Of a DNA stretch of 64,000 bases, positions 11,154 to 23,100 are shown piece by piece. The notes beneath the pieces are model-generated. The model was not told the DNA's origin, ran no database searches, and saw only the letters and a program-made list of their open reading frames with translations. The translations under genes and the position numbers were made by a program. Within the stretch, counting starts at the first letter, position 1; each line of letters starts with the position of its first letter. Location of the stretch: assembly GCF_000764305.2 (NCBI RefSeq), contig NW_025946635.1, forward strand, positions 57,501-121,500. Direction: 5' to 3'. Source of the stretch: Hyalella azteca. Its lineage: Eukaryota > Arthropoda > Malacostraca > Amphipoda > Hyalellidae.

Positions 11154-13537
11154 AATCCTACCTAGCTAAAAATTTTAAATTGAATGATTTTGTCATTTCA
11201 AAGACTCCATTGGTTACAGAACTTTAGTTTTCAGATTTTGTCATTTCAAAGAGTGAAGGACTCCATTGATTACAGAACTTTAGTTTTTGGAAATGTACCG
11301 TATTCAAGAAAAGAAAAAATAGTAGGAACATTTCCATCATCATTCTGAAATAAAAGCATCATTTCCGTTCTTATATATATACAGGATTAATAAAATACCT
11401 ATCAAATCCATCCAATGTCATTCAATTTGTGATGTATGAATGACAGTTTTACTTTCACTCCTATGATGCTCATTTTTACCGGTTGAAGCTGTAGAATTAA
11501 ATTAAATTAAAAAATTAATCAAATTAATCAGTTTCTAATGAGCTCAGTTTAGCAATTTTCATTGCAGTGGAAGGCAGTGTGGAAATCCAGAGGGGTAATA
11601 TATTAACTGGTAAACATAGCAAATCGGAAAGCAGGACCCAAAAATCTGGAACGTCCAGCACACTTCCACTTTCAGTCCATCATCATTACTGATGAGTCTC
11701 TGCAAGATGCCACAGCTGTTTCATTGAAAAAACAGCGCTTGCATCATCACAGTAACAAGAATCCAATCAACGCTTGAACGCGTCCAACGTAACAGTCACA
11801 GGGATCCAATCATTGCTAGAACGTGTGCAACGTCACAGTCACTGAAATCCAATCAGCAATAGAAAGCTAGAAGGGACCAGGGGAGGAGAAGATCAACTCT
11901 GTGAGCTGCGACTGGATTTTTTGAGCCTCGAACTAGCAAATTTTCAAGCCGTAAGCCTATTTCTCAAGCCGTGGAAAGCCATTCTTGAACCGCAAAGTTG
12001 CAAACTCTTGGCGGCGATGGCATGTGCGCAATCACGATTCACGAATAAGCTCAAATTTATCCCTTGAAACAGCAGTTAAACATTATTCCCTAATTCACAT
12101 GTAGTTTAGCTCATGCTAATGCCTACCTTACGATATTGCAAAAATATAACACGGTTTTACAAGAGTCTGAGAGGCAAGTTCAAGATCTTCTTCTTTGACA
12201 TAACGCTCCTGCTGCTGTCACAGTTTAACATATACGAGTATGACGAGAGCGTGGTACTAAACCGCAGAGGCGTGGACTTAAATATTTGATAATGATAAAT
12301 TCTATGATAAAGAAAAAAAAAGAGTCAAACATACAATGTTTGGGAAATACTTGTTAAGATGTTTTGACCAACCAGTGAACAAACACGGTTCAACTGCAAT
12401 GAAATATAAGCTCAAACAGAATAACTTGAAAAGGCTACTACCTTATAGCTACGACTAATATAATTTAAGAAACTAAAAATCATTAACATGATGAGACTCT
12501 TTTACGAGCAATTTAAGACATGTGTTGTGTGATTCTAGGCAAAATTCCATTTGCAACGTTAAACATCTTAAAAAAATTTCCGTTTTTTTCAATGGAAGGT
12601 AAATGTGAATTAATTTGCGTTTAGAAAATATTTAGACCAACATGAAATTTTGTAGATAGGCCTGCTCTACACACAGCTTGTTTCACAGGCTCAAAATGTT
12701 TATGAATGCTTAGGCCATACATTAAAAATACACACAAATGCTTAGGCCATACATACATTCAAAATGCGCATCATTTATTTTCAATTCAAATGGAAACGAG
12801 CGTGATGGAAGACCTATTTGTTTGTCACACTTCAAGGAATAAATGAGAAAATAAACTACCTATAATGCTAAATTCATGTTTAAAATGGTTCTCTCTTAAC
12901 CTAGGACTCCTTTTTATCCACGTAGAGAAATTGAAAAAAAAAACGTTTCATCAGAAGAGCTTGAAAGGGAAAGCCGTTTGAAAGGGGAAAGAGAAATGCT
13001 GTTCGAGAGGGTCGCTTGTTGGAGACCAACACTGCCCTGCTTCGATAATACCACCTTGGTTCCTTCCTCCAATACTGTATGTAGCCTGCCCTTCAACACT
13101 GCTGCCCACAAGTGTTGAATCCGTGAGTGTTTGCGGCTTTCAAATCCATTTAAGTAGACCTATCTGCCAGCAGGAAACCAACCTGCTATAGTATGGCCTA
13201 GCGTCATCTGCAAATGCACAAACATTTTTGCATCATTCGGACATTTAGTGCCACAGCCTTGCAGTGCATATGGTGCCCGCCACCGACCCGTCCTGTGCAT
13301 TGAATCAGCCTATGATAAGAATGACCATTCATCAAAAGACAATTAATTTTGGAACATAACTAAACTATGTGAAACCTAACCTCAGATGATGTGAGCTAAA
13401 AATTGCGCAATATAATGATGTAACAAAAGTCATATTCCATCCGTTGATTGGTGGTGCATGTCAGATTTCATGCAATTCCAATGACAAGCTGGGCTGATTG
13501 ATCACAGTTCGTTGTTTGCTGAGCACAGTTTAGTTTA
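11154..13537. other. Intergenic DNA, nothing coding recognised
   Basis: A two-copy duplication (gattttgtcatttcaaaga ... ttacagaactttagttt) lies at 11187-11290. A segment near 11900-11990 (gagctgcgactggatttttt) resembles the interior of the 4692-5570 foldback near 5420. No gene is supportable. Confidence 0.4.
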
Positions 13538-13800
13538 GAGCAGGGTGGCCCAGTGGCTAAAGTTTAGAGTACCAAGATTGGAGCAGAGAGATGCGGGTTC
13601 AATCTCAGCTCTCTGCGATGGTTTTTGGATCGAATCTTCAAGGCCGGGGGGTTATGCACAGCCGAATCGGAGCAGTGAGTTGCATGTTCGAGACCACAAC
13701 AAAGTGTTAATGTTTTGCAATGTCAAGAATCGGCAACAGGCCTATGGTGGAATAAACTCTGAAACCGCTAATACTATTATTATATTATTATTGTCATGGG
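13538..13800 (+). mobile_element. tRNA-derived SINE, copy B (full length)
   Basis: The head gggtggcccagtggctaaag (A box) is followed by gcgggttcaatctc (B box), the shared family body (aatcggagcagtgagttgca, then gttcgagaccacaacaaagt), caggcctatggtggaataaa and an (att)n tail. This is the most complete of the three copies, in plus orientation. Confidence 0.85.
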
Positions 13801-14039
13801 CAGGTTACTGACGGCTGGCTTGATCCACCGCTGAAGTTCGCTCATGCATATAAATGTGCTAGGCATTCCATTCATGGCTAATTGGTGCACAAAATCGATG
13901 GTTCACAGTTGCACTCATGTTTGAAAAGTTAAACTCGTACATACTTCTGCATCATGCATCGCATCATCTTTACCAGCTGGCAGGAGACTTCTGGGAACAT
14001 AAGAAATCAGGTTTTGAGAGATAACCCCGACTTACCCAA

Positions 14040-15057
14040 TACCATAAAATGGGGTAACTTTGACCACTTTTTTTCAAAATGATGCCATTTTTTTACTAGA
14101 TAAGTTAAACTTAAATTGAAACATGCAAAATACAGGTCTATACTCTAGCTTTACTCACCATAAATTGCTGGCTCCTGCCTCTCATAGTTTTGATGTAATT
14201 TAAAAAAAAGTGATGGTCTTTGTTTCACCCGCTCTTGGGGTTTCTTTGACCGGGTGGTAAAATCAATTTTATTTTTTGTAAAATAACTCCAAATAACTCC
14301 AGGTTGTGGTGCATTATAGTAGAACTCTTCTAGTTACATATGCAAAAGACAAATTTTAGGAAAGTGTCATAGTTTGCAAATGGGGGGTGCCGCCCCCAAA
14401 TGGGCGAAATGTGACCATCTAATGGCAGCCGTGGCAGGGTAACATTGACCGGTTTGGAAATTAAGTTAAAATTACCATATATAAGACTCTGTAGAGTCTG
14501 AAACACGGTTTGGAAATTAAGTTAAAATTACCATATATAAGACTCTGTAGAGTCTGAAACATAAAGAAAAAAACATTAATATGTGTATCAAACATAAAAT
14601 ATGTTATATAGGTACCTATGGTAATTTTAACTTAATTTCCAAGCCGGTCAATGTTACCCCATCATGGCTGCCATTAGGTGGTCAAAGTTACCCCATTGGG
14701 GGATGGCGCCTCCATTTGCAAACTATGACACTTTTCTAAAATTTGTCTTTTGCATATGTAACTAGAAGAGTTCTACTACAATGCATCAAAACCTGGAGTT
14801 ATTTTACCGAAAAATAAAAAAATTGGAGGGGGTACTCCAACAGGCTTTAAATAATAGCTCTTTTTCGTGGGTCATATTTTTAATTTTTTAACCTATTAGA
14901 TATGCAAACTTTTTAAATCTTTCTATTGTGTTATGTAGCCTCAGTATTAGGCCTTTGATGGCCATTGACAAAATTTTTCTATGTTGAATAGTTTTTGAGT
15001 TCTGGGGGTTTTTGTTAAAAAAACGAAAAGTGGTCAAAGTAACCCCATTTTACGGTA
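14040..15057. mobile_element. Foldback element with 'AAAATGGGGTAACTTTGACC' termini (~1.0 kb)
   Basis: The left end taccataaaatggggtaact (14040-14072) is inverted at the right end (15026-15057, aaagtaaccccattttacgg). Much of the interior is also inverted-repeated around ~14600, for example the two copies of the attaagttaaaattaccat segment against ggtaattttaacttaatttc. A 65-bp tandem duplication (14450-14565) sits in the left half. No transposase is seen. It is non-autonomous, and TA at both ends fits a Tc1/mariner-like target. Confidence 0.75.
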
Positions 15058-15180
15058 GTAAATTCACTTAACGTAATTAAAATGGTGTGAAATTACAAGC
15101 CGTCCTGTAAGCTTACAGATACAGAAAAAATTCTAAAGGCTGCTGATATGAAGCTTGCAGTGGACAAGGTTGTTGTAAAT

Positions 15181-16827
15181 CAGTGATTCCCAAAGTGGGC
15201 GATATCGCCCCCCTAGGGGCGGTAGAAAGATTTTGGGGGGCGGTATTGAAGAAGTGGGCCATAGGGAGGCAATAGGGGGGCGGCAATCCGAAGTCGAAGT
15301 CAGAAATTTGAGCGTTTGTTTGACGATTTATACACAACACTTGCAGCACAGGACTCCCAGCGATGTTTTTTTTTTCACTCAGATCTGTTTTTTTAACCTC
15401 CCCTGGGTTTACGTCTCGGACAAATTAACGGCCGGACTTGCAGCCGGTCTCACGGCCAATTTCCAAAATCAACAAACTATCAAGGAATATCTCTCAAACT
15501 AATGAACGTAACTCGATGAAACTTGGTACACGTATTCATTAGGATCTAATGGTAATGTGTAGCACGTGAAATTATTTTTAATTTTGCGTTCACTTGTGAG
15601 TTATATGGCGATACGAGCCGAAATTCACAGCGATCAAGAAGTTCTTGCAAACTACTGAACAGATTCGAACGAAATTTTAAATTTACAGTCCTAACTACTG
15701 AACAGTAATGTTTAGCTCCTGAAAATTTTTTTCGATTTTGCCTTCGTTCGCGAGTTTTTTTCAATTTCACCTACATTCGTGATTTAAACGGCAATACGTG
15801 CTTAAATTCGCAGTAATCAAGAAGTTTCTTCCAAACTACTGAAAAGTTTTGAACGAAACTTGGTATTTCAAAACCTAACCTCAACAACGATGATATTTAG
15901 CTTGTTACAATTTTTTTCGATTTTATCTCCGTTTGGGAGTTATATGGCTATACGTATACGGCTATATACGTAAACGGCTCTTGGTTAAACCGGCCGGTAG
16001 AAAAGCCGGTCGTTTCTCCTATATCTGTATAACTCGATAACGAAAGCAAATTATAAAAATTGTCACGAGCTAAACATCACTGTTGGGAAGTAAGGTATTA
16101 ACATACAAAATTTCGTTGAAATCTCTTCAGTAGTTTAGAAGAAATTTCTTGATCACTGCGAATTTAAGCGACAAAATATCCGGCGATGCGAGGCAAATAT
16201 AAGGAAGTGTGAAATCAAGAATGACGGTGAAATGAAAAAAAACTCGCACACGAAGGCGAAATCGAAAAATTTATTGAAAGTTGAACAAAAAATAAAATCC
16301 CCGTTTGGTAGTTAGGAATATATATTCAAAATTTCGTTCAAATTTTTTCAGTAGTTAGGAAGAAATTCTTTGATCACTGCGAATTTTGGCCTGTATCGCA
16401 ATATAAGTTATATAACTCACGAATGAAGATGAAATGCAACAAATTTTCACAAGCTAAACATCACCGTTAGGTTCTGATGAATACATGTTCCAAGTTTCAT
16501 TGCGCTGCGTTCATTAGTTTGGGAGATATTCGTGGTCACTGAATTTGGAGATTGGCAGGGAGACCGGCCACGAGTCCGGCCGTAAATTTACCCGAGACGT
16601 CCTAGGTTTCTAGTTCTGAAACAGTTAAAGCAGCTGAAATACATATTGGTTTGCTAAATGGGGTTCTATTTGTGAAATACACATTTGTGGTTAACCATTA
16701 TGTTTTTAAATTACAGCGTACTAAATTTCAAGAAAGAGGCGTATGTTTTTATTTGTCGGTGGGGGGCGCTAGAAATTCACTAGGGAGCCAAAGGGGGCGC
16801 CAGCCTGAAAAAGTTTGGGAACCACTG
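15181..16827. mobile_element. hAT-type non-autonomous transposon with 8-bp target-site duplication
   Basis: The left terminus CAGTGATTCCCAAAGTGGG and the right terminus (in reverse complement) CAGTGGTTCCCAAACTTTT match the well-known hAT consensus. The element is flanked by TTGTAAAT (15173-15180) and TTGCAAAT (16828-16835), an 8-bp duplication with one mismatch. Inside, about 15390-16610 forms a giant imperfect inverted repeat with GCCGGxC motifs, so the copy is itself a foldback. No intact transposase is present. Confidence 0.88.
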
Positions 16828-16835
16828 TTGCAAAT

Positions 16836-19800
16836 GCTCAATGGCATGTTCATGGATACGGTAATATTGCGTCAATAATACGATAATGTCACATCAATAA
16901 TACGGTAATTAATGTGTATGGTAATATCATATCAATAAAGGAAAAACAAGTAAAAATCACAGAAAATGTCATTTATTCTACCTCTACATCATCTACAATG
17001 AAAGAGGAGGACTTCAGAGTACTGTTAGTAATGGATGAGTACGCTCTGCATGCTTCAAATGTTTTAAAATGAAGTTTTATTCCAAGTGTCCCGAGCAGCC
17101 CTGTTCGACTGGGCTACTCGGGACACTCTTTTTTTTTGCTTCTGGCACCTTACAAAAATAGCATATGAAATTTTTTTGACAATGCCATTCAATAGCCCTC
17201 GCAAAGAGCTATAAAATGAGCCTAAACTTGTTTATGAAATGTTTCATCGTAAGAAGTTATTAACAAAAAAATGCTCAAAACTGTCCCGAGTAGCCCCGGT
17301 TGATGGTATACCATAAATCAGTATTTCCGCGTTCTATTTACCAAGTAACGAATATTAAAAAATTTTGTATATGCAAGTTATCATAGGTGTGCAACTGTAA
17401 AAATTTTGGAACAATTGAAGGTTTAGAATAACATCATACCATCAGTGGTGTATCCATACCATATATATATATATATATAAGAAAGAATACAACTGTGGTA
17501 TGCTTACCATTGGCGTGGTATGGTATGACTGACTGATCGGTGTGACTGGCTTGATCACAAAAGGGTGGGAAACAAGCAGAGGTCATGCAGTGCTATGTAA
17601 CGTTGTAACTGGGCGCACTAGCGGGTGGAACAAACTCGTTCACTTAGTGAAAATTACTCATAGTGCTTGTCACAGAAAATGAGAATTAATGAATTACTGA
17701 GGGATTTGCTTTTATTTGAATACTTATTTTCATTTATTAAAAAAAGCCAATATATTAAAATTTTATACAATAAAAAATAGTTTGCCAAACTCATAATTAG
17801 AATTGAATCAATAAACAAGCAAATTTAGGACTATGGAACTATGAAACTATGGGTGGAATGATACACACAGCAACTGAAACAAACAAATGAACATAAATAT
17901 ACATGCAATAAGAGACATAATACTAATTTATTTGCTATGACCGATGGGATTTAGTAAAGTTAATTTGACTTTAAACATGATCAACAAAATAGGATAGTGA
18001 ATTAAGGAATATATTATAGAGTTAAAACAGTCAAGGGCAAATGCAAGTGCAGATCTTTTAAGTGCAAAAATGATTTAAGAAATGATTAAAAGTAATTATT
18101 GCAGCACAAGCATCACACTAAAAATTAATCAAACTGACAGATATGAAAAGAACCATTATAACAATAAATGACAATAGAATGAATAAGAACAAAATGCATA
18201 TAATAAGTAACCTAAAACATGTATATTAGACCTGTATATTAGATTGATATATATTAGATTGATTGATAATTAGATAATTGATAATTAAAGTGCAGACTAA
18301 ACAACCAAATCACCGACTGGTGATGGCGGTGTGAGTTTCAGAACATTCTGCTAACTCGAGACAAATTTATTTGGCATGCAGTAATTTAGGTTTATGGGGT
18401 TGTTCAATACCTGAAACGAGACATAAAAAACATAAGGCGACATTAGACACAAATGCATGAAATACTATTAGTTTGCATGATAAGCATGAAAGATGACAAA
18501 TAATAACCATGGTTGTAGTAAATGAAAACAATAAATAAATAAAATAGAAAAATCAGCAATTGTGAGCTGAAACACATGAGCTTGGTTTGCCCAAAGATTA
18601 CCCTTGCAAACAATGTCTCCCTCATATGTCTATAGGTATGTAGTTACATACATACATCACTGGTTGTTTATGCATGTATGTATTTATGTAATGCATGAAA
18701 GTCTGTATCTATCTATGTATGTATCTATTAGTACGGTATAGGTTGGCAAAATTTGTTCCTTTAAGCAGGTTTCATTGAAGACCACAGAATTTGTTGTATT
18801 AGCAATTTTCTTATTAGTTTTTTCAATAGATCGAACAATATTTTTGAACAATATATATATTTATTGAACAATATTACAATAACAGCACCAGTAAATAAAA
18901 AATCAGCATACTGATGGACATTTTTATTTCTTTAATAACGTTTCAAATGTATCAATCATTCATTATCAAGTTAAAAGTGCAAACAAAACATTGTTCAACC
19001 GATTGAAAGAACTAATAAGAAAATTGCAAAAATAAAACAAATTCTCTGGTCTTCAATGAAGTAGGTATGCATCTGTGTATCTATGTATGTATTTATCTAC
19101 GTGCAAGGAAGAGAAGACAGTACAATGGTGCCCTTCAAAGCGCCTCTCAGGCGTCGCGATGTAATGTAAACAATGTGATCAAAAGTCTGAGATCCTTGAT
19201 TGCGCGGCAACCCTAGGAAGCAGAGTAAACTTGTACAATTATGCTAGAAAATGTGTTAGTAAAGGATTTAAAGTGAAACAATAAATGAAATAAGAATGCT
19301 GAAAATTTTTTCATTTTAGTTTACAATTGCACTGTAGCCAGTGGTGTTTCAGTACTCTCTTCTGCTCTGCCTTGCCAAAGATTAGAGAAAATGTTGCCGA
19401 AGGTTTGAAGTGGTTGACAAATGACTTGCCAAGATCTTCAGTTGAGAGAAATTTCGCCACCAATGTGTCTCAGAAGCTCTTAAGATCTTCATCACTCTCT
19501 GCACACAGGTGCACCAGTATGGCAGTATGTAAATGTTTAGTTTTCAGTTTGGAAGATCTGAACTCTGGAGTTTTGCCTTTTGCTATTTTCATATTTTGTC
19601 CATGGCTGGAAAAGTCCTACTTTTTTTCTGAAATATCGTGGCTCTAATACATATAATTTCAGTTGGCATGAAATCTCACGGCTCTAATGTCATATATTTT
19701 TGTTTGATTGAAAGTCATAGTTCAAACTTTGCATTCACAAACATGTCATTTCATAAAATTTTTCAACTTCTACAATCTGCATTACTTCAAGGCTTCTGTC

Positions 19801-20100
19801 AAAATATCCTGCAGATCATAATAACAACAAGTCAACCCAAAACGTTTCCTTGAAGATCACATAGTTGCAGTCATGTCAGAGTGGTCTAGGGTGCAGAGGA
19901 TGCAAGCAGCATCGCCAAGATATGGATGGATTTTTTGCCCACCACCATTTTCAAGATGCATCGCCGGGTAATTTTTAATAAGAAAGTGCTGCAAGCAACT
20001 TTGATAGTACTGTATATCCCTTACTGAGTTTACTCTCAATGCACTGCAACACATACACACATAGCATATTGTTTTATTTTTAATTTAGCTTTTTTTCAGA
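16836..20100. other. Intergenic region upstream of SPPL2: hairpin, microsatellites, foldback, repeat arm
   Basis: It contains a near-perfect hairpin at 17085-17127 (stem gtgtcccgag / ctcgggacac), with a related single strand at 17283. It also holds (ta)n at 17461-17478, (tatg)n-type microsatellite at 18630-18735 and 19060-19100, and an inverted repeat at 18766-19064 whose arms begin with tttcattgaagacc. A lone copy of the 4692-5570 element arm lies at 19600-19690. No promoter element could be assigned with confidence, and no gene was recognised. Confidence 0.5.
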
Positions 20101-20116
20101 TCACAGGCTAACAAAA

Positions 20117-23100
20117 TGACCAAAAGATTAAGAGTTTTTTGTCTTCTTATATCAACATTTTGTGTAAGTATATACAAAATTTAACTCCTTATCTTATAAA
20201 TAATAAATTCTATGTGATTACTACATTAAAAAATTGATCTTTATATGTAAATTATTTTGAAATATTAGCTAAAATTTCAAAATTTTCATGCAATGAATAA
20301 TATATTGGCAAGTCTACAATTTTATTTGCTTGGTTGCAATCAAATGGCCTGGAATGTTTGAAATTATATACGTACCGGTAGGTATTGAAAACTATGGGAG
20401 TTTTTGTGACAGTTTTTATATCATACAGATTTGTCAAGGGTTGTCTCCAACATCCACTGAACCTTCTAATGAAGTCTTGGACGATGCAGTCACATCCACT
20501 CCACCCATGCAGCCTACTGTTACAGTTAGTGTAATAACTTTCATAGGTCAAAATTTGATTTGTATTATGAAAAAATATCAAGTTTGAACAAATTCTTATA
20601 TGTTTTCTTTACAATAGAAATAAGAACCTCATCATTATAACCCCCATATTAGATTATATTTGAAAATTTTATAGAACTAGCTCAAATCCTATTCATTTAA
20701 TTTGATCTTAACGTTATTTCTTTATCCAGAACTTTCATTGAAATCAATCCTTGCTGCATATTCTATTCATCAGAAGGCATATTCTACCTGGCTTGGCATT
20801 ATGATGGTGAAACAAAGCAAGGGCAACTCATCGACTCAAAGAAAAGTTTGCACAAGCTTCTACCCTGAGATTTCGGACATGCCTCATTATGAGTCAACTG
20901 CTGTAAGTTTGCAACTTTTGGGCTATTACTGTGATATTTATTATTCAAAACATTTATTTGAGTTTTGGTTGACTCTTTCAGGCAGAAAACTCCTAACTCT
21001 TTCATTCTTAACTCTTTAACTTCTTTAGTTAACTCTTTCAAGCGTTTTATTTTTTAATTTTATTTGTTTAGGAAATTTTATAATGTATGCATATATAAAT
21101 TATTTATGCAGGGAATACAATATATAATACATTTTCACTATTGGCTTGGCTTCAGCCTTAGTTTACAATAATGATCTAACATCTTCAATAAAGCACAATT
21201 AAAGTATATATGTTTGTACATCTTATTAGTATATAGGTACAGCTTTTGTTGAATATTTTTATGTTGAAATAATTGATAGGTATACCCTACTGATTTATCT
21301 ATTGTGAGGTTTGAAATTGAATAATTTCCTAATGAACAATTGAAAGATGAGTACCGTAACTATATTACCTATACCAAGTTATTTTGATTAATGTACATTC
21401 AATAACTTGGCCTAGAGTGTTTTGATATGCATTTTGCATACCATCTTTGCCAGTTGTTAGTTTAAATGAAAATCAAGGCAATATGAAAATATTCCTTGGA
21501 ATTGCAAATTATCAGAAATACCGGTACATACAAATGTTAATTATTATTGGAGCACAATGGTAAAACTATGACTTTTTGAAAACATCTTATAAATAAATTA
21601 TTGTTCACCATTTTTATGGTCATTTATAGTGGTGAACTCTAAAATAATAATTATAGGCACTATAATTACACTATAATGCTGTAAATTATTATTTATACCT
21701 ACACTGAATAATATAAATTAAATTATTTAAATATTTATTTATTATAAATAAGTATAGTGGTGAATGCTATTAATTATTATTGTTCACTACTATTATTATT
21801 ATATTATTAATAGATTTTTGTTCCCCCCAACCATAATAATTACGCACTTGTATGTGCAGGTTTATCTGCCCGTCATAGACACGTTTGACTGGTGGCCGTG
21901 CTCCACCAGCCCTCCTCCAGGGCCCCTGGCAGGTCACCTGCTGCTGCTTGATGGTCGTCTCAACGACACCAACTGCTCCTTGTTGCAAGCCGCTGCTGCT
22001 GTTCAGGTGTTAATTATGTTTAATGTTGCTTGTATAACAATCCTGCAGTTCAGGTCTCCAATTCTGTGTAATGTAACGTGTATAAAATACCCACACCCAC
22101 ATCATCATTACTTATAATAACATCACTCTCATGCGCACAAAAAATTTGACTTCTTTTACATTGAGCTCCTTATACTATATGCTTTTTATATTATATACAG
22201 TTGCCATAGGTACTTGCTATTGAAATAATCCTCAAGTTTATGTTCACCTTGTTTATGGGATTGTAGTCCCATACATTATAAGGAAATATTATAATAATCG
22301 TTATTTTGTTTCAGGGCTTTGGTGCTGTAGGAAGTATTTTTGTACGTGACAAGCGAGCTCCGGACCAAACTGCCACTAATGTATCGCTGTGGCTGACATT
22401 CATTAGTAATGCTACCTATCAATCGATTATAGTGAGTTAATTTTCATTGTTTTTTGATAGTTCAATAGTTCATGCAGTACTGATAATGGTGCGGAAAAAT
22501 TAATTTAATTGTAAATATGTAGGTATATCATTTTAAGATGACATTTTTACGTTTATCAAGTGATGATTTCTTGTAGTTATTTTTCCAATCATCTTTTGAT
22601 AAAAAAGTTAATTATCTTGTAAACATTTGACAGAATTAATTGAAATTTGTATATCTATCTTGTAAAGATATTTTAAATATTCTAGCAGAGTAAATAAATT
22701 CCAGTGGAGGTATTAACTTTAATTCAATTTACAGCCCTTGTAATATTTTCATCACTTTCAGTCAGATGACTCGACTCTGGTCGCTGTTTATTCTCCACCC
22801 GAAGACTCTGCGCTGAACTACAGCCTCATTGTCATCTGGCTGCTGGCTGTAGGCACTGTCTTTGTTGGAGCCTTCTGGTCTGGACGCATCAGGCATTCAT
22901 TGTGAGTAATGTAAAAGTTGTATATATTCATAACTATTCATGATATATTCGTGTAGGTATATCATGAATAATTTCTTGGTAATGTTACTGACAAAAATTT
23001 ATGTGATAACATGGGTATTGAGTAATTTTGCATCAGGCATTCATTGTGAGTAAAGTAAAGGTTGTCGTCATGAATAAAGTATAAAGTTATAATAAGTAGG

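Noticed and set aside
19327..19647. 106-codon ORF just upstream of SPPL2
   Set aside because: No family resemblance. Its end runs into the solo foldback arm, which argues against a conserved exon.
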